36,822 nt of DNA from a virus (IMGVR_UViG_3300035216_000402:1-36822); one strand, 5' to 3'; positions 28,355-35,533 are shown, counted from the first letter of the stretch. Translations and numbers: made by a program. The notes: generated by a model not told the origin, from the sequence alone.

Positions 28355-29029
28355 ATGATAAAGATTTTTATTGGATATGACAAGAGAGAAAGAACAGCAA
28401 CTTCTCTTTTAATTGATTCGCTGAACAAGTACTCATCATCGCCATTATCTATAACTCTTATAAAGAGGGAACAGTTAGAAGGAATCCTAACCAGACCCAG
28501 AGGTCCATTAGACTCTACAGATTTCTCAACCTCAAGATTCCTTACTCCATACTTATCAGAGTATTCAGGTTGGTCTATCTTTATGGATTGTGATATGCTC
28601 TTTCAAGATGATATCACAAAACTGTGGAATCTACAAGACGATAAACATGATGTAATGGTAGTCAAACATCAATACATTCCTAAGTCTGAGAGAAAGTTTG
28701 ATGGAGAGAAACAAACACCATACACCATGAAGAATTGGTCTTCATTAATGATGTTCAATAATAGTAAGTGTCAAAATCTTACACTTGATTATGTGAACAC
28801 GGCACATGGATTAGACTTACATCAGTTCAAATGGGCATCAAGTGTAGGAGAACTTCCTAAGACTTGGAATTGGTTAGCAGATGAATATGAATATAAAAAA
28901 GATATATCCAATGTCCACTTTACTCTAGGCGGTCCTTGGTTTCATGATGGAATAGGATCCTATAATAAATCGGACTATGAGGATACATGGAAAGAATATC
29001 ATAAAGAATGTACTGATTACCTATTCTAG
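28355..29029 (+). CDS. GT-A glycosyltransferase on the opposite strand
   Basis: 224 residues. Start IKIFIGYDKRERTATSLLIDSL and the DxD region SIFMDCDMLFQDDI (near residue 78) show a GT-A nucleotide-sugar binding fold related to GT8. A late HFTLGGPWFHDGIG has the His-Gly pattern of GT8-type enzymes. It is the only plus-strand gene within about 11 kb. Its end overlaps the convergent gene by 9 bases. Donor and acceptor unknown. Confidence 0.75.
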   Translation: MIKIFIGYDKRERTATSLLIDSLNKYSSSPLSITLIKREQLEGILTRPRGPLDSTDFSTSRFLTPYLSEYSGWSIFMDCDMLFQDDITKLWNLQDDKHDVMVVKHQYIPKSERKFDGEKQTPYTMKNWSSLMMFNNSKCQNLTLDYVNTAHGLDLHQFKWASSVGELPKTWNWLADEYEYKKDISNVHFTLGGPWFHDGIGSYNKSDYEDTWKEYHKECTDYLF

Positions 29030-29284
29030 ATTTCTAACTCTAGTATTGAGATTGATAATATCTTTCTCAATCTCCTGAATTTTTTGCTCTTGACACTTTA
29101 ACCAATCAAAATACATTTCATATTCAGTGTCAATATCTTCAGGAGATTTGATATTGCTATCTAAACCATACCGTTCTGCGGCCCATGGGGGAGGAGTAGA
29201 TGTTTTCCATGGATATATCTTATACTCCAAGTCTGCAACTATTCCCCATAAGACTACTCGTAGCTCAAATAATCTTCCTTTCAT
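29021..29284 (-). CDS. Coiled-coil hypothetical protein
   Basis: 87 residues: KGRLFELRVVLWGIVADLEYKIYPW, TPPPWAAERYGLDSNI, then a long acidic helix (DWLKCQEQKIQEIEKDIINLNTRVRNLE) likely coiled-coil. No family recognised. Its ATG overlaps the stop of the GT8-like gene, so it is part of the cassette transcript. Confidence 0.55.
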   Translation of the reverse strand: MKGRLFELRVVLWGIVADLEYKIYPWKTSTPPPWAAERYGLDSNIKSPEDIDTEYEMYFDWLKCQEQKIQEIEKDIINLNTRVRNLE

Positions 29285-30009
29285 TTAAGTGACATCATAC
29301 GTTTAGCATTTAAATATACAGGGTCATCATATTTTCTTCGACCCTTCCCTGTCCAGATTACTGTTCCATCTCTAAACTCCCAGTCCATAAAGTTGCCATT
29401 AAATACCGTAACATCTTCCCGAGGAATATGTTCCACAAGAAGTTGATTCAAAGCAACTTGATCTGCATACCAAGTATTAGGAAGTGAATTAATAATTTCA
29501 ACTAAAGTTCTAGTCTTATCAATGTAAGTATTATCAAAATAAACAATACCTGCAGCAATCTTAGTTCCTTCTTTAATCCAGTCAGTCAAGTAAGTTACTG
29601 GTTTTCTTACAAACAATCCACAAGGTTTGGTTGGAAACTCAAAATCTTTCATGACAAGACAGTCAATATCAAGAACCATAATCCTCTCAATATTTTCTAA
29701 CAGGAATGGAAGAATAAAAAAACGAAGAGAAGCATAGATACACTTTCTCTGATCCTGGTCTTCCGGCAGATCTATATCATTAAAAGTAAATGACATTGAT
29801 GTTGAAATCTTTTCTCGGTAAAATTCAATGTCCGCGTATACTTCTTTGGTTGGATTTATGACATGAACATGTACAGGTTTACCAGATTTATGCGCTGAGT
29901 TAATAAATGGTCCCGCGTGGTCTACAAAGTATTTGCTGTCACACGCAGCAAATACACATGGTTTTGTAGGATAGTTCCCATAGATATCTTTTGATTCAAT
30001 ATTCATCAT
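29281..30009 (-). CDS. GT8-like glycosyltransferase
   Basis: 242 residues. PCVFAACDSKYFVDHAGPFINSAHKSG starts a GT-A fold; IERIMVLDIDCLVMKDF gives the DxD metal motif; KIAAGIVYFDNTYIDK and WYADQVALNQLL follow in GT8 order, ending DWEFRDGTVIWTGKGRRK. The start may be the first or second ATG of ATGATGA over the upstream stop. Sugar and acceptor unknown. Confidence 0.75.
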   Translation of the reverse strand: MMNIESKDIYGNYPTKPCVFAACDSKYFVDHAGPFINSAHKSGKPVHVHVINPTKEVYADIEFYREKISTSMSFTFNDIDLPEDQDQRKCIYASLRFFILPFLLENIERIMVLDIDCLVMKDFEFPTKPCGLFVRKPVTYLTDWIKEGTKIAAGIVYFDNTYIDKTRTLVEIINSLPNTWYADQVALNQLLVEHIPREDVTVFNGNFMDWEFRDGTVIWTGKGRRKYDDPVYLNAKRMMSLK

Positions 30010-30536
30010 GACTTGGATAGATGATAAACTCCAATCTTAGGTCCTCCCCAGAATCCTTTAATATGTGGGAATGAATTCATTACTTCTTCGTGAGACCAAT
30101 CAGGTTTTACATGAATTTCATACGGATTTCCTTCATCAGCACCTTGAGGCATATAGATGATGGGAATACTAGTATACAGATTGTCAGAAATCTCTAGAAG
30201 ATCGTTCACAAGTTTAAGTGCTTCTTCCTTTTTCATATGCTCAATAACATCACCAGCAAAGGTGATATCAGTTTGACCAATCCTCGAATAGTCAAATGTT
30301 CTTACATCTTCCAGATAGAAGTTGTCATAGATTTCATCAAGTTTATACTTAGGAACCCATGGTTCCCAGATTTCAACACCATACCATTCACAATCTTGAA
30401 GGTTTTCAAGGTTTTTAAATAAATTTAAATATGTTCCTTCACCAACAGCAATATCTAAAATCTTTTTATGCTTTGGAGTTACATCAGAAATCCATTTACG
30501 AATCTGATCCTTTCCTTCGTAATCACTTCTAGGCAT
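30006..30536 (-). CDS. SAM-dependent methyltransferase
   Basis: 176 residues. Motif I is KILDIAVGEGTYLNLF; QTDITFAGDVIEHMKKEEALKLV is the usual post-motif with the Asp-Val-Ile-Glu-His pattern of class I enzymes; YTSIPIIYMPQG follows. It probably methylates a sugar. It is smaller than the neighbour at 27669-28313 and not closely similar, so the cassette has two different methyltransferases. Confidence 0.75.
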   Translation of the reverse strand: MPRSDYEGKDQIRKWISDVTPKHKKILDIAVGEGTYLNLFKNLENLQDCEWYGVEIWEPWVPKYKLDEIYDNFYLEDVRTFDYSRIGQTDITFAGDVIEHMKKEEALKLVNDLLEISDNLYTSIPIIYMPQGADEGNPYEIHVKPDWSHEEVMNSFPHIKGFWGGPKIGVYHLSKS

Positions 30537-30545
30537 TTTTACAAT

Positions 30546-31253
30546 TCAACTCCCTTTAATAATAGCATACTTGTCAAGACAATAGTCAATTTCATCTTGA
30601 ATATTTTTATCGTAGGTACTTGAGATTTGATTCTCATGTACCCTATTAGAAATCAAAACATCTTCTAGGTAAATAGGATCACCAAAATTAGATTTAAGAT
30701 TATAATAATAGTCACAATCCATCATCATTACTAATTTCTCATCAAACCTAATCTTATCAAAACATTCTTTTCTCATACTCAAAACAGAAGGAGAACTAAT
30801 TGAATTTACTCCTTCTACCATTTTATCATTCCACTTTGGAAACATATCCCAATAAAAGTTATATCCATCATCCTTAGTGTGATTACATCCATTCACTAAC
30901 CACATACTATCACTCTTATCAAACTCAGAATGAATTTTTTCTAATGACTCAGTATCATAAAAGAAATCATCTTGGAACATAACTTTAATAATATCCCCGG
31001 AACACATCTCAATTGCTTTGTTTGTGTTAGCAGGTCCATTACCTCTGTCAATTTCGTTCTTTGAATAAACAATTTTAAATTTACCTTCAAACTGTTTTAG
31101 TTCTTTTACAACTTCATTACCTATACTATGATCAGATATACAAACTTCAAAATCTTTATAAGATTGTATTTGAATTGTTCTCAGAAGATCGTTAAGGTAT
31201 TCCGACCCTCTGCCATTAAATTCCCAGGTAGGGATAGCAATTGAAATTTTCAT
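30546..31253 (-). CDS. GT2 family glycosyltransferase
   Basis: 235 residues. MKISIAIPTWEFNGRGSEYLNDLL, FEVCISDHSIGNE, GNGPANTNKAIEMCSGDIIKVMFQDDFF (the GT2 nucleotide-sugar/metal region) and VMMMDCDYYYNL are characteristic of family 2. It is inverting and uses a nucleotide-sugar donor. It overlaps the epimerase gene's end by 4 bases. Acceptor unknown. Confidence 0.85.
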   Translation of the reverse strand: MKISIAIPTWEFNGRGSEYLNDLLRTIQIQSYKDFEVCISDHSIGNEVVKELKQFEGKFKIVYSKNEIDRGNGPANTNKAIEMCSGDIIKVMFQDDFFYDTESLEKIHSEFDKSDSMWLVNGCNHTKDDGYNFYWDMFPKWNDKMVEGVNSISSPSVLSMRKECFDKIRFDEKLVMMMDCDYYYNLKSNFGDPIYLEDVLISNRVHENQISSTYDKNIQDEIDYCLDKYAIIKGS

Positions 31254-32335
31254 TGTTCGATCTGCTCACCAATCCATGCATATGTTTTGCGGATACCTTC
31301 TTCAAGTGTTTGAGAGTAGTCCCATCCAAGTTTTTCCCGAATAAGATCATTATTAGAATTGCGACCACGAACTCCAAGAGGTCCATCAATATGAATTTTG
31401 GTAACTTCCTTATCAGCAACCTTAGCCGCAGTCTCTACCAATTGATTAATAGTAACCATTTCCTCAGAACCAATATTAACTGGTCCCGTAAAGTCACTAT
31501 CCATCATTCTTCTAGTTGCTTCAATACATTCATCAATGAACAAGAAGGAACGAGTCTGTAAGCCATCTCCCCACACCTCGATTGCTCCACCTGACTCCGG
31601 GAGGAAAGCGACTTTACGGCAGATTGCAGCTGGTGCCTTCTCTCTTCCACCGTCCCAGGTCCCTTCAGGTCCAAAAATGTTATGGTAGCGAGCCACCCTA
31701 ACAGGAATACCGTGGTTGCGATTGTAAGCGAAATATAGACGTTCGGAAAAGAGTTTCTCCCATCCATATTCCGAATCTGGGTCTGCTGGATATGCTGATT
31801 CTTCACGGCAATCGGGGTTATCAGGGTCAAGTTGATTGTGCTCTGGATACATACAAGCAGAACCAGAGTAGAAAATTTTAGTTGGTTGGTCTAGAGCAGG
31901 ACGATTACATTCAGTCCAGTCCTTAACTACACCATCAAAGGTAGCATTCAGTTTACGAACTTCCTCTAGAACATTCAGGTTGATGCTACAGGAGTTATGC
32001 ATAATGTCTGCATCATTTTCTCCAGTGAAAACGAAACCTGCTCCACCCATATCAGCAGCAAACTGATAGATCTCATCGAATGGTTTGACATATTGATAAG
32101 GTACGTTTGCATTATAGTTACCAGAATATCCTTTAAACTGGACAACTTCGCTTACAAGTCTTACATCACGCAAGTCACCTTGCACAAACTCATGTGCTTT
32201 TGTTGAGGAGAACTCTGGATACTTGAGGTCTACACCACGCACCCAGTATCCTTCATCCCGCAACCGATTTACCATATGGCTGCCAATAAATCCACCAGCA
32301 CCAAGGACAAGTGCCGTCTTCCGGTATTCACTCAT
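31250..32335 (-). CDS. GDP-mannose 3,5-epimerase-like NAD-dependent epimerase
   Basis: 361 residues from ATG 32335. Rossmann start ALVLGAGGFIGSHMV, then QFAADMGGAGFVF, FYSGSACMYPEH, EYGWEKLFSERLYFAY, HNIFGPEGTWDGGREKAPAA and LQTRSFLFIDECIEATRRMM. These closely match plant-type GDP-mannose 3,5-epimerase (GME), which makes GDP-L-galactose; the usual YxxxK is in EYGWEK. It is the first gene of the cassette, behind a promoter nested in a terminator. Other sugar epimerases are possible. Confidence 0.82.
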   Translation of the reverse strand: MSEYRKTALVLGAGGFIGSHMVNRLRDEGYWVRGVDLKYPEFSSTKAHEFVQGDLRDVRLVSEVVQFKGYSGNYNANVPYQYVKPFDEIYQFAADMGGAGFVFTGENDADIMHNSCSINLNVLEEVRKLNATFDGVVKDWTECNRPALDQPTKIFYSGSACMYPEHNQLDPDNPDCREESAYPADPDSEYGWEKLFSERLYFAYNRNHGIPVRVARYHNIFGPEGTWDGGREKAPAAICRKVAFLPESGGAIEVWGDGLQTRSFLFIDECIEATRRMMDSDFTGPVNIGSEEMVTINQLVETAAKVADKEVTKIHIDGPLGVRGRNSNNDLIREKLGWDYSQTLEEGIRKTYAWIGEQIEQ

Positions 32336-32362
32336 TAGTTCCAATACATGTTAGTAATATTT

Positions 32363-32391
32363 ATTATAGCAAAAAAGGGGCAGTTATACAA
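32363..32391 (-). promoter_or_regulatory. Glycan-cassette promoter nested in a terminator
   Basis: Leftward: -35 TTGTAT (32391-32386), 17-bp spacer, -10 TATAAT (32368-32363), with TAATAAATA, a late-like box, directly after it. The -35 covers the loop of the terminator hairpin at 32375-32400. It drives the epimerase gene starting at 32335. Confidence 0.68.
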
Positions 32392-32400
32392 CCACCCCTT
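32371..32400 (-). terminator. Intrinsic terminator
   Basis: Arms aagggg (32375-32380) and cccctt (32395-32400); with wobble pairs the stem extends inward to about 11 bp and a 4-base loop. T-run leftward 32376-32371. It ends the transcript carrying the 71-aa gene at 32511-32726. Confidence 0.8.
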
Positions 32401-32423
32401 CTGTAAAGGTCACTTCATGCACG

Positions 32424-32506
32424 CCACTTGCTCTTTAACCTGAAGCAAGAAACAGGGCGGGAGTTACCTCCATCCGCACCACTTGCTCTTAGGTAAAGCA
32501 AGAAAC
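32424..32506 (-). repeat. Two tandem hairpin repeats in the 3' region
   Basis: Copies at 32424-32453 and 32479-32506, period 55. Each has cca, arms cttgct and agcaag, then aaac; the loops differ (11 and 9 bases). They lie between the stop at 32511 and the terminator, so they would be in the 3' end of the RNA. A related hairpin with the same flanks but a different stem (cctagtt/aactagg) is at 32783-32808. Confidence 0.65.
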
Positions 32507-32510
32507 CAAT

Positions 32511-32726
32511 TCAAAGAAGATCTCTAAGTGTTTTTAATGTCTTCAGTTTAGTAATCAAACCATCAACTTTTGCCTCTAGTGCAACAACGTCTCCGCCACC
32601 GCCGCCACCACCGTCACACTTAGCGTGTGCTTTGGATTCAAGTGCCTTAAGTCTTTTTTCTACTTCTTGATCGTACTGAGACATGGTTGCGCCAGACTCA
32701 GACTTTATAGTTTTTCTTGTAGACAT
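32511..32726 (-). CDS. Coiled-coil protein with poly-Gly linker
   Basis: 71 residues: a helical start with YDQEVEKRLKALESKAHAK, then CD and a seven-Gly run, then VVALEAKVDGLITKLKTLKTLRDLL, likely a second coiled coil. Ser/Lys-rich N-terminus (STRKTIKSESGATMS). The layout of two helices with a flexible Gly hinge suggests a small structural or assembly protein. No family is recognised with certainty. Confidence 0.6.
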   Translation of the reverse strand: MSTRKTIKSESGATMSQYDQEVEKRLKALESKAHAKCDGGGGGGGDVVALEAKVDGLITKLKTLKTLRDLL

Positions 32727-32799
32727 AATTTTACTTAGATAATTCTTTTTTTATTTAGTTTTAAAGGGTCGTTATGACTCCACCACCTAGTTTTAAGAA

Positions 32800-33060
32800 C
32801 TAGGAAACTTGAGGGGTATCCCGACCAGTGCTGTTAGAGTCCGTCCGTGACTTAATGAGTTCAATCCTTGCTCTTAAATTTACTTCAGAATCTCTTTGAA
32901 GATGTCCATAAAACATATTCATATGAGTCTGAACATTACTCCATCCATGATACTTTTTATGAGATCTTACTTTCATATAGTAATCATGGAGTAGAAGTTT
33001 GGCATCATTTACCGTCATCCACTCATGTATAAGAGTTAGATTGATGGCATCTCTTTCCAT
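32800..33060 (-). CDS. Hypothetical protein (86 aa)
   Basis: 86 residues, basic and His-rich (IHEWMTVNDAKLLLHDYYMKVRSHKKYHGW...MNMFYGHL), helical, with polar tail (RTDSNSTGRDTPQ). No family recognised. It starts at the stop of the 92-aa gene. Its stop lies inside the base of the hairpin at 32783-32808. Confidence 0.55.
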   Translation of the reverse strand: MERDAINLTLIHEWMTVNDAKLLLHDYYMKVRSHKKYHGWSNVQTHMNMFYGHLQRDSEVNLRARIELIKSRTDSNSTGRDTPQVS

Positions 33061-33339
33061 TTAACCGGCAGATACGTTGTCTTTTATATAGCAAGGAACA
33101 CCTTCAGGGTCTAACCATTTAGGATATTCTGAGTCTTCAATAGCAAGAAGCATTTGATCTCCATTGTCAAACAAGTAAATGTCAGAGTATTTTTTAGTAT
33201 ACTCATTTGCTTTTTGTAAACGGAAATCTGGTTTACCATTCAGTTGAATGTAACCTCTTTGAACGAACCGGTAAGGGAAACGTTCGTGGATTATAATGGT
33301 CTTAGTAGACTCAACTGACTTAGGGTTTAAATCATTCAT
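33061..33339 (-). CDS. Hypothetical protein (92 aa)
   Basis: 92 residues with a compact beta/alpha look (KTIIIHERFPYRFVQRGYIQLNGKPDFRLQKANEY...IYLFDNGDQMLLAIEDSEYPKWLDPEG). No Cys pair, no signal. Overlaps the 70-aa gene upstream by 4 bases (ATGA). No known function. Confidence 0.55.
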   Translation of the reverse strand: MNDLNPKSVESTKTIIIHERFPYRFVQRGYIQLNGKPDFRLQKANEYTKKYSDIYLFDNGDQMLLAIEDSEYPKWLDPEGVPCYIKDNVSAG

Positions 33340-33548
33340 GCTTCAACCGTTTCAAGATCTTCTGCAATACAATCAATCAAAATGTCATAATCATCCAGTG
33401 GATCGCCAGAAAATACTACACCATCGTTCTCGTAATACTTACGAACCTTTTTGAGAAGTTTCGGATTCTTCACATCCAGGAAGAAATCACCGTTTACTGC
33501 ACCCTTAAGGGTTTGAACGTCTTTCTTGAACTTGCTAGTCAGTGTCAT
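33336..33548 (-). CDS. Hypothetical protein (70 aa)
   Basis: 70 residues: TLTSKFKKDVQTLKGAVNGDFFLDVKNP, KKVRKYYENDGVVFSGDPLDDYDIL, ending CIAEDLETVEA. Acidic C-terminus. No family recognised. First gene after a consensus promoter at 33571-33600 and a tRNA gene. Confidence 0.55.
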   Translation of the reverse strand: MTLTSKFKKDVQTLKGAVNGDFFLDVKNPKLLKKVRKYYENDGVVFSGDPLDDYDILIDCIAEDLETVEA

Positions 33549-33570
33549 TGTCTTGTTTGTTGACCTTAGT

Positions 33571-33600
33571 ATTATAAGGGTTTGACAGGGGTTTTGTCAA
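33571..33600 (-). promoter_or_regulatory. Promoter between the tRNA and the 70-aa gene
   Basis: Leftward: -35 TTGACA (33600-33595), 18-bp spacer, -10 TATAAT (33576-33571). The -35 is one arm of an inverted repeat TTGACA/TGTCAA. It starts 10 bases past the tRNA 3' end. Confidence 0.75.
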
Positions 33601-33609
33601 GTAGGAAAG

Positions 33610-33682
33610 TAGGACTGCCGGGACTTGAACCCGGATCACTCCGTTATAAGCAGAGGGCCTTAAACCCTTAGGCGACAGTCCC
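33610..33682 (-). tRNA. tRNA with anticodon UAU (predicted Ile, AUA)
   Basis: 73 nt, full cloverleaf by eye. Acceptor GGGACTG pairs with CAGTCCT; U8; D-stem GCCT/AGGC; anticodon stem CTCTG/CGGAG with loop CTTATAA, so the anticodon is UAU; T-arm CCGGG TTCAAGT CCCGG; discriminator A, no encoded CCA. It reads AUA directly, without needing lysidine. The last codon and stop of talC lie in its 5' part (15 nt overlap). A promoter follows it directly. Confidence 0.85.
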
Positions 33683-34321
33683 TTGAACTGCCTTCCAATC
33701 AGCATCAAAGATTTCTAAACCTTTATCTGTAAGAATGTGATCATACATTTGGTCAAAAACCTTTGGGGGCATGGTACAGATTTCTGCACCATTGTACCAA
33801 GAACGAATTGCTCTTTGTACATTTCTGATTGAAGCAGACAGAACTTGAGTCGGAACTCTGTGTATTCGATAGAGTTCCGAAATAGATCTTACAACTTCTA
33901 AACCTGCAACTGATTGATCATCTAGTCTACCTACAAAAGGAGAGACATATGTTGCTCCTGCCTTTGCTGCTAGGACTGCCTGTGATGCACAGAAGATGAG
34001 TGTCACGTTAGTTCTTATCTTTTCTTTTGACAACTCTCTGCAAACAAGCAAACCATCCTTAGTCATAGGGAGTTTGACTGTTGCTACGCTACCAAATTTA
34101 TCTACAAGACGAAGACCTTCATCAAGCATAGTCTGTGCATCACCAACAACTTCCATGCTGATGTCTTGCACACCAATATCTTTAATCTCTTGGTAGACCG
34201 CTTCAGGGTCTCTATCTGCCTTACGGATTAATGATGGGTTCGTAGTTACTCCGTCAATCAATCCTGTGTCAAATCGATCTCTAATGATTTCTGTATCTGC
34301 AGTATCAAGGAAAATTTTCAT
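33668..34321 (-). CDS. talC: Transaldolase, TalC type
   Basis: 217 residues, the length of short fructose-6-phosphate aldolase/transaldolase TalC proteins. Motifs: KIFLDTADTEIIR at the start, DGVTTNPSLIRK, the Schiff-base Lys in VATVKLPMT, NVTLIFCASQAVLAAKAGATYVSPFVGRLDD, and KVFDQMYDHILTDKGLEIFDADW. It swaps three-carbon units in the pentose phosphate pathway and is a common cyanophage gene that raises NADPH and ribose supply. Its stop codon is inside the tRNA gene. Confidence 0.95.
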   Translation of the reverse strand: MKIFLDTADTEIIRDRFDTGLIDGVTTNPSLIRKADRDPEAVYQEIKDIGVQDISMEVVGDAQTMLDEGLRLVDKFGSVATVKLPMTKDGLLVCRELSKEKIRTNVTLIFCASQAVLAAKAGATYVSPFVGRLDDQSVAGLEVVRSISELYRIHRVPTQVLSASIRNVQRAIRSWYNGAEICTMPPKVFDQMYDHILTDKGLEIFDADWKAVQGTVA

Positions 34322-34322
34322 A

Positions 34323-34793
34323 TTACTTAAAAAATAATTTTACTCCTACACCAAATCTTCCCTTGTCAAAGTTAATGACATCTGTTAGATACTCGGTGTA
34401 AAATTTAACATCGTCTCCAGCTTCTCCACCAATACTAATTATTGGATTTGAGAGGGAGTTCTTTTCATCAAAACCTGGGTTGTGAGCAGATACTCCAATG
34501 TAGAGTTTAGAATACTCTGAAACTGGAGCAAAGAACTTTACTCCTAGATGATTAATTCCAGGGGTATCATTACACTGAACCGGTGAGGATATATGCTCAA
34601 AGAACAATTTAATATTTTCAGTAGGTTCGTATTCGATACCATACTTTCCTATTGGATTCTTGAGTTCAATTGCAGAATCAAGATACCCATAATTTACACC
34701 GATGTATGTTTGAATATCAGGCGGTGTAAATGTTCCTGTTGCTACGGTAGCAACAAATCCTAGCATTGTTGCTGCTCCAAGACATAAATCCAT
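34323..34793 (-). CDS. Exported envelope-type beta-strand protein
   Basis: 156 residues. N-terminal signal-like segment (CLGAATMLGFVATVATG), then TPPDIQTYIGVNYGYLDSAI, YGIEYEPTENIKLFFEHISS and a final KGRFGVGVKLFFK with aromatic end, alternating like an outer-membrane barrel. Two Cys. Partial resemblance in layout to 24178-24552. It starts 2 bases after the Phd-like gene ends, so the two are co-transcribed. Function unknown. Confidence 0.55.
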   Translation of the reverse strand: MDLCLGAATMLGFVATVATGTFTPPDIQTYIGVNYGYLDSAIELKNPIGKYGIEYEPTENIKLFFEHISSPVQCNDTPGINHLGVKFFAPVSEYSKLYIGVSAHNPGFDEKNSLSNPIISIGGEAGDDVKFYTEYLTDVINFDKGRFGVGVKLFFK

Positions 34794-34795
34794 GA

Positions 34796-34969
34796 TTACG
34801 GTGCTTCGTTATTAAGATCAACATAGAGTTTAATTAGTTCATCATCAGCAGGAACCATCACTGCTCTCTCACCTTTTTCGTTTTCTATACCTATAGTTTC
34901 TCCATTCTCCACTCTCTCAAGAAGAGCATCCCAGTTCTCTTGCCAATGTTTCACCGAGTAAAATTCCAT
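34796..34969 (-). CDS. Phd/YefM-like antitoxin (lone)
   Basis: 57 residues. The pattern EFYSVKHWQENWDALLERV then ENGETIGIENEKGERAVMVPADD is that of Phd/YefM antitoxins (strand-helix start, GE turn, VLVPAD). Such proteins bind promoter DNA and neutralise a toxin. No toxin gene lies beside it in the same operon; a single regulator or anti-host-toxin is possible. It follows a perfect consensus promoter with a 94-nt structured leader. Confidence 0.65.
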   Translation of the reverse strand: MEFYSVKHWQENWDALLERVENGETIGIENEKGERAVMVPADDELIKLYVDLNNEAP

Positions 34970-35070
34970 TGCTAGATTATATATATGATGAAATTATGGG
35001 GGAAGTTCCTATCGCCGCTACTCCTGAACTTGCCAAAGGGAAGTACCGCAGTTGATCTCTCAACCTTTAA
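34970..35070 (-). promoter_or_regulatory. Structured leader of the Phd-like gene
   Basis: About 94 nt from the predicted start to the ATG. It begins with the stem GTTGA/TCAAC (loop GAGA, 35064-35051) at or near the first nucleotide, followed by complementary blocks such as AAGTTC/GAACTT (34991-35022 region). It could be a stabilising leader or a small RNA; it contains no long reading frame. Confidence 0.5.
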
Positions 35071-35099
35071 ATTATACTACTTGAAATGTTCTATGTCAA
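35071..35099 (-). promoter_or_regulatory. Perfect consensus promoter of the Phd-like/talC operon
   Basis: Leftward: -35 TTGACA (35099-35094), 17-bp spacer, -10 TATAAT (35076-35071). The TGA in the -35 is the stop codon of the 62-aa gene. Confidence 0.9.
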
Positions 35100-35284
35100 T
35101 TGCTGTACAGAATATCTCTAAAGTAAAAATCCACCTTGGTTAAACTTCCGATTGGTGGTTCACTATCGTTATTCGCCCAAGTTTTACAAAGATTACACAT
35201 CTTTAATGTGATACCTCTTGGTCCATACATTCTTGCAAATGATGACATTGCAAAATTAAATCTATTCTTATACTTCTTTTCCAT
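35096..35284 (-). CDS. Small hypothetical protein with CxxC
   Basis: 62 residues from ATG 35284 (MEKKYKNRF); the frame extends to 35320 but that region is the end of another gene. Basic, with LKMCNLCKTW (one CxxC) and a C-terminal VDFYFRDILYSN. No family recognised. Its start overlaps the 46-aa gene's end and its stop TGA is in the next promoter. Confidence 0.55.
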   Translation of the reverse strand: MEKKYKNRFNFAMSSFARMYGPRGITLKMCNLCKTWANNDSEPPIGSLTKVDFYFRDILYSN

Positions 35285-35408
35285 GATCCAAATGTATTTC
35301 TGTATTATGAATTTTTGCAATTCCTATAACCGGAACTACTATTAGAGCATAGCATAAAATAAAGAGAAACGCATCGTTCTCCATAAGAGTTCTAACTACT
35401 GCTAACAT
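35268..35408 (-). CDS. Tiny membrane protein (46 aa)
   Basis: 46 residues: LAVVRTLMENDAFLFILCYALIVVPVIGI (one membrane helix) and a polar tail (AKIHNTEIHLDHGKEV). The frame ends inside the 62-aa gene start (17-base overlap). No family recognised. It starts about 15 bases after the T-run of a terminator; no good SD is seen. Confidence 0.5.
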   Translation of the reverse strand: MLAVVRTLMENDAFLFILCYALIVVPVIGIAKIHNTEIHLDHGKEV

Positions 35409-35421
35409 TTTGTTTACCGCA

Positions 35422-35469
35422 CAAAAAGATAGAGACAACTGCAGAAAAATGGTGCAGTCATCTCTATCT
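35422..35469 (-). terminator. Long-stem intrinsic terminator
   Basis: Arms of 17 bp (35427-35443 and 35453-35469) with two G-U wobbles and a 9-base loop; T-run leftward. It follows the gnd-like gene and probably ends its transcript. Confidence 0.8.
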
Positions 35470-35533
35470 ATTAAAATATAAATGGGTTGTTATACTTATG
35501 TCAGGGGTTCCTAATGAAAAAAATATTTTAATC

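Noticed and set aside
32424-32506. Possible CRISPR array
   Set aside because: Only two repeat units, each a self-pairing hairpin with variable loops, and no cas genes; the spacing pattern does not fit repeats with constant sequence.
33571-33682. Phage integration site at the tRNA
   Set aside because: T4-like cyanophages are lytic, and no integrase or att-like repeat is seen in the window.
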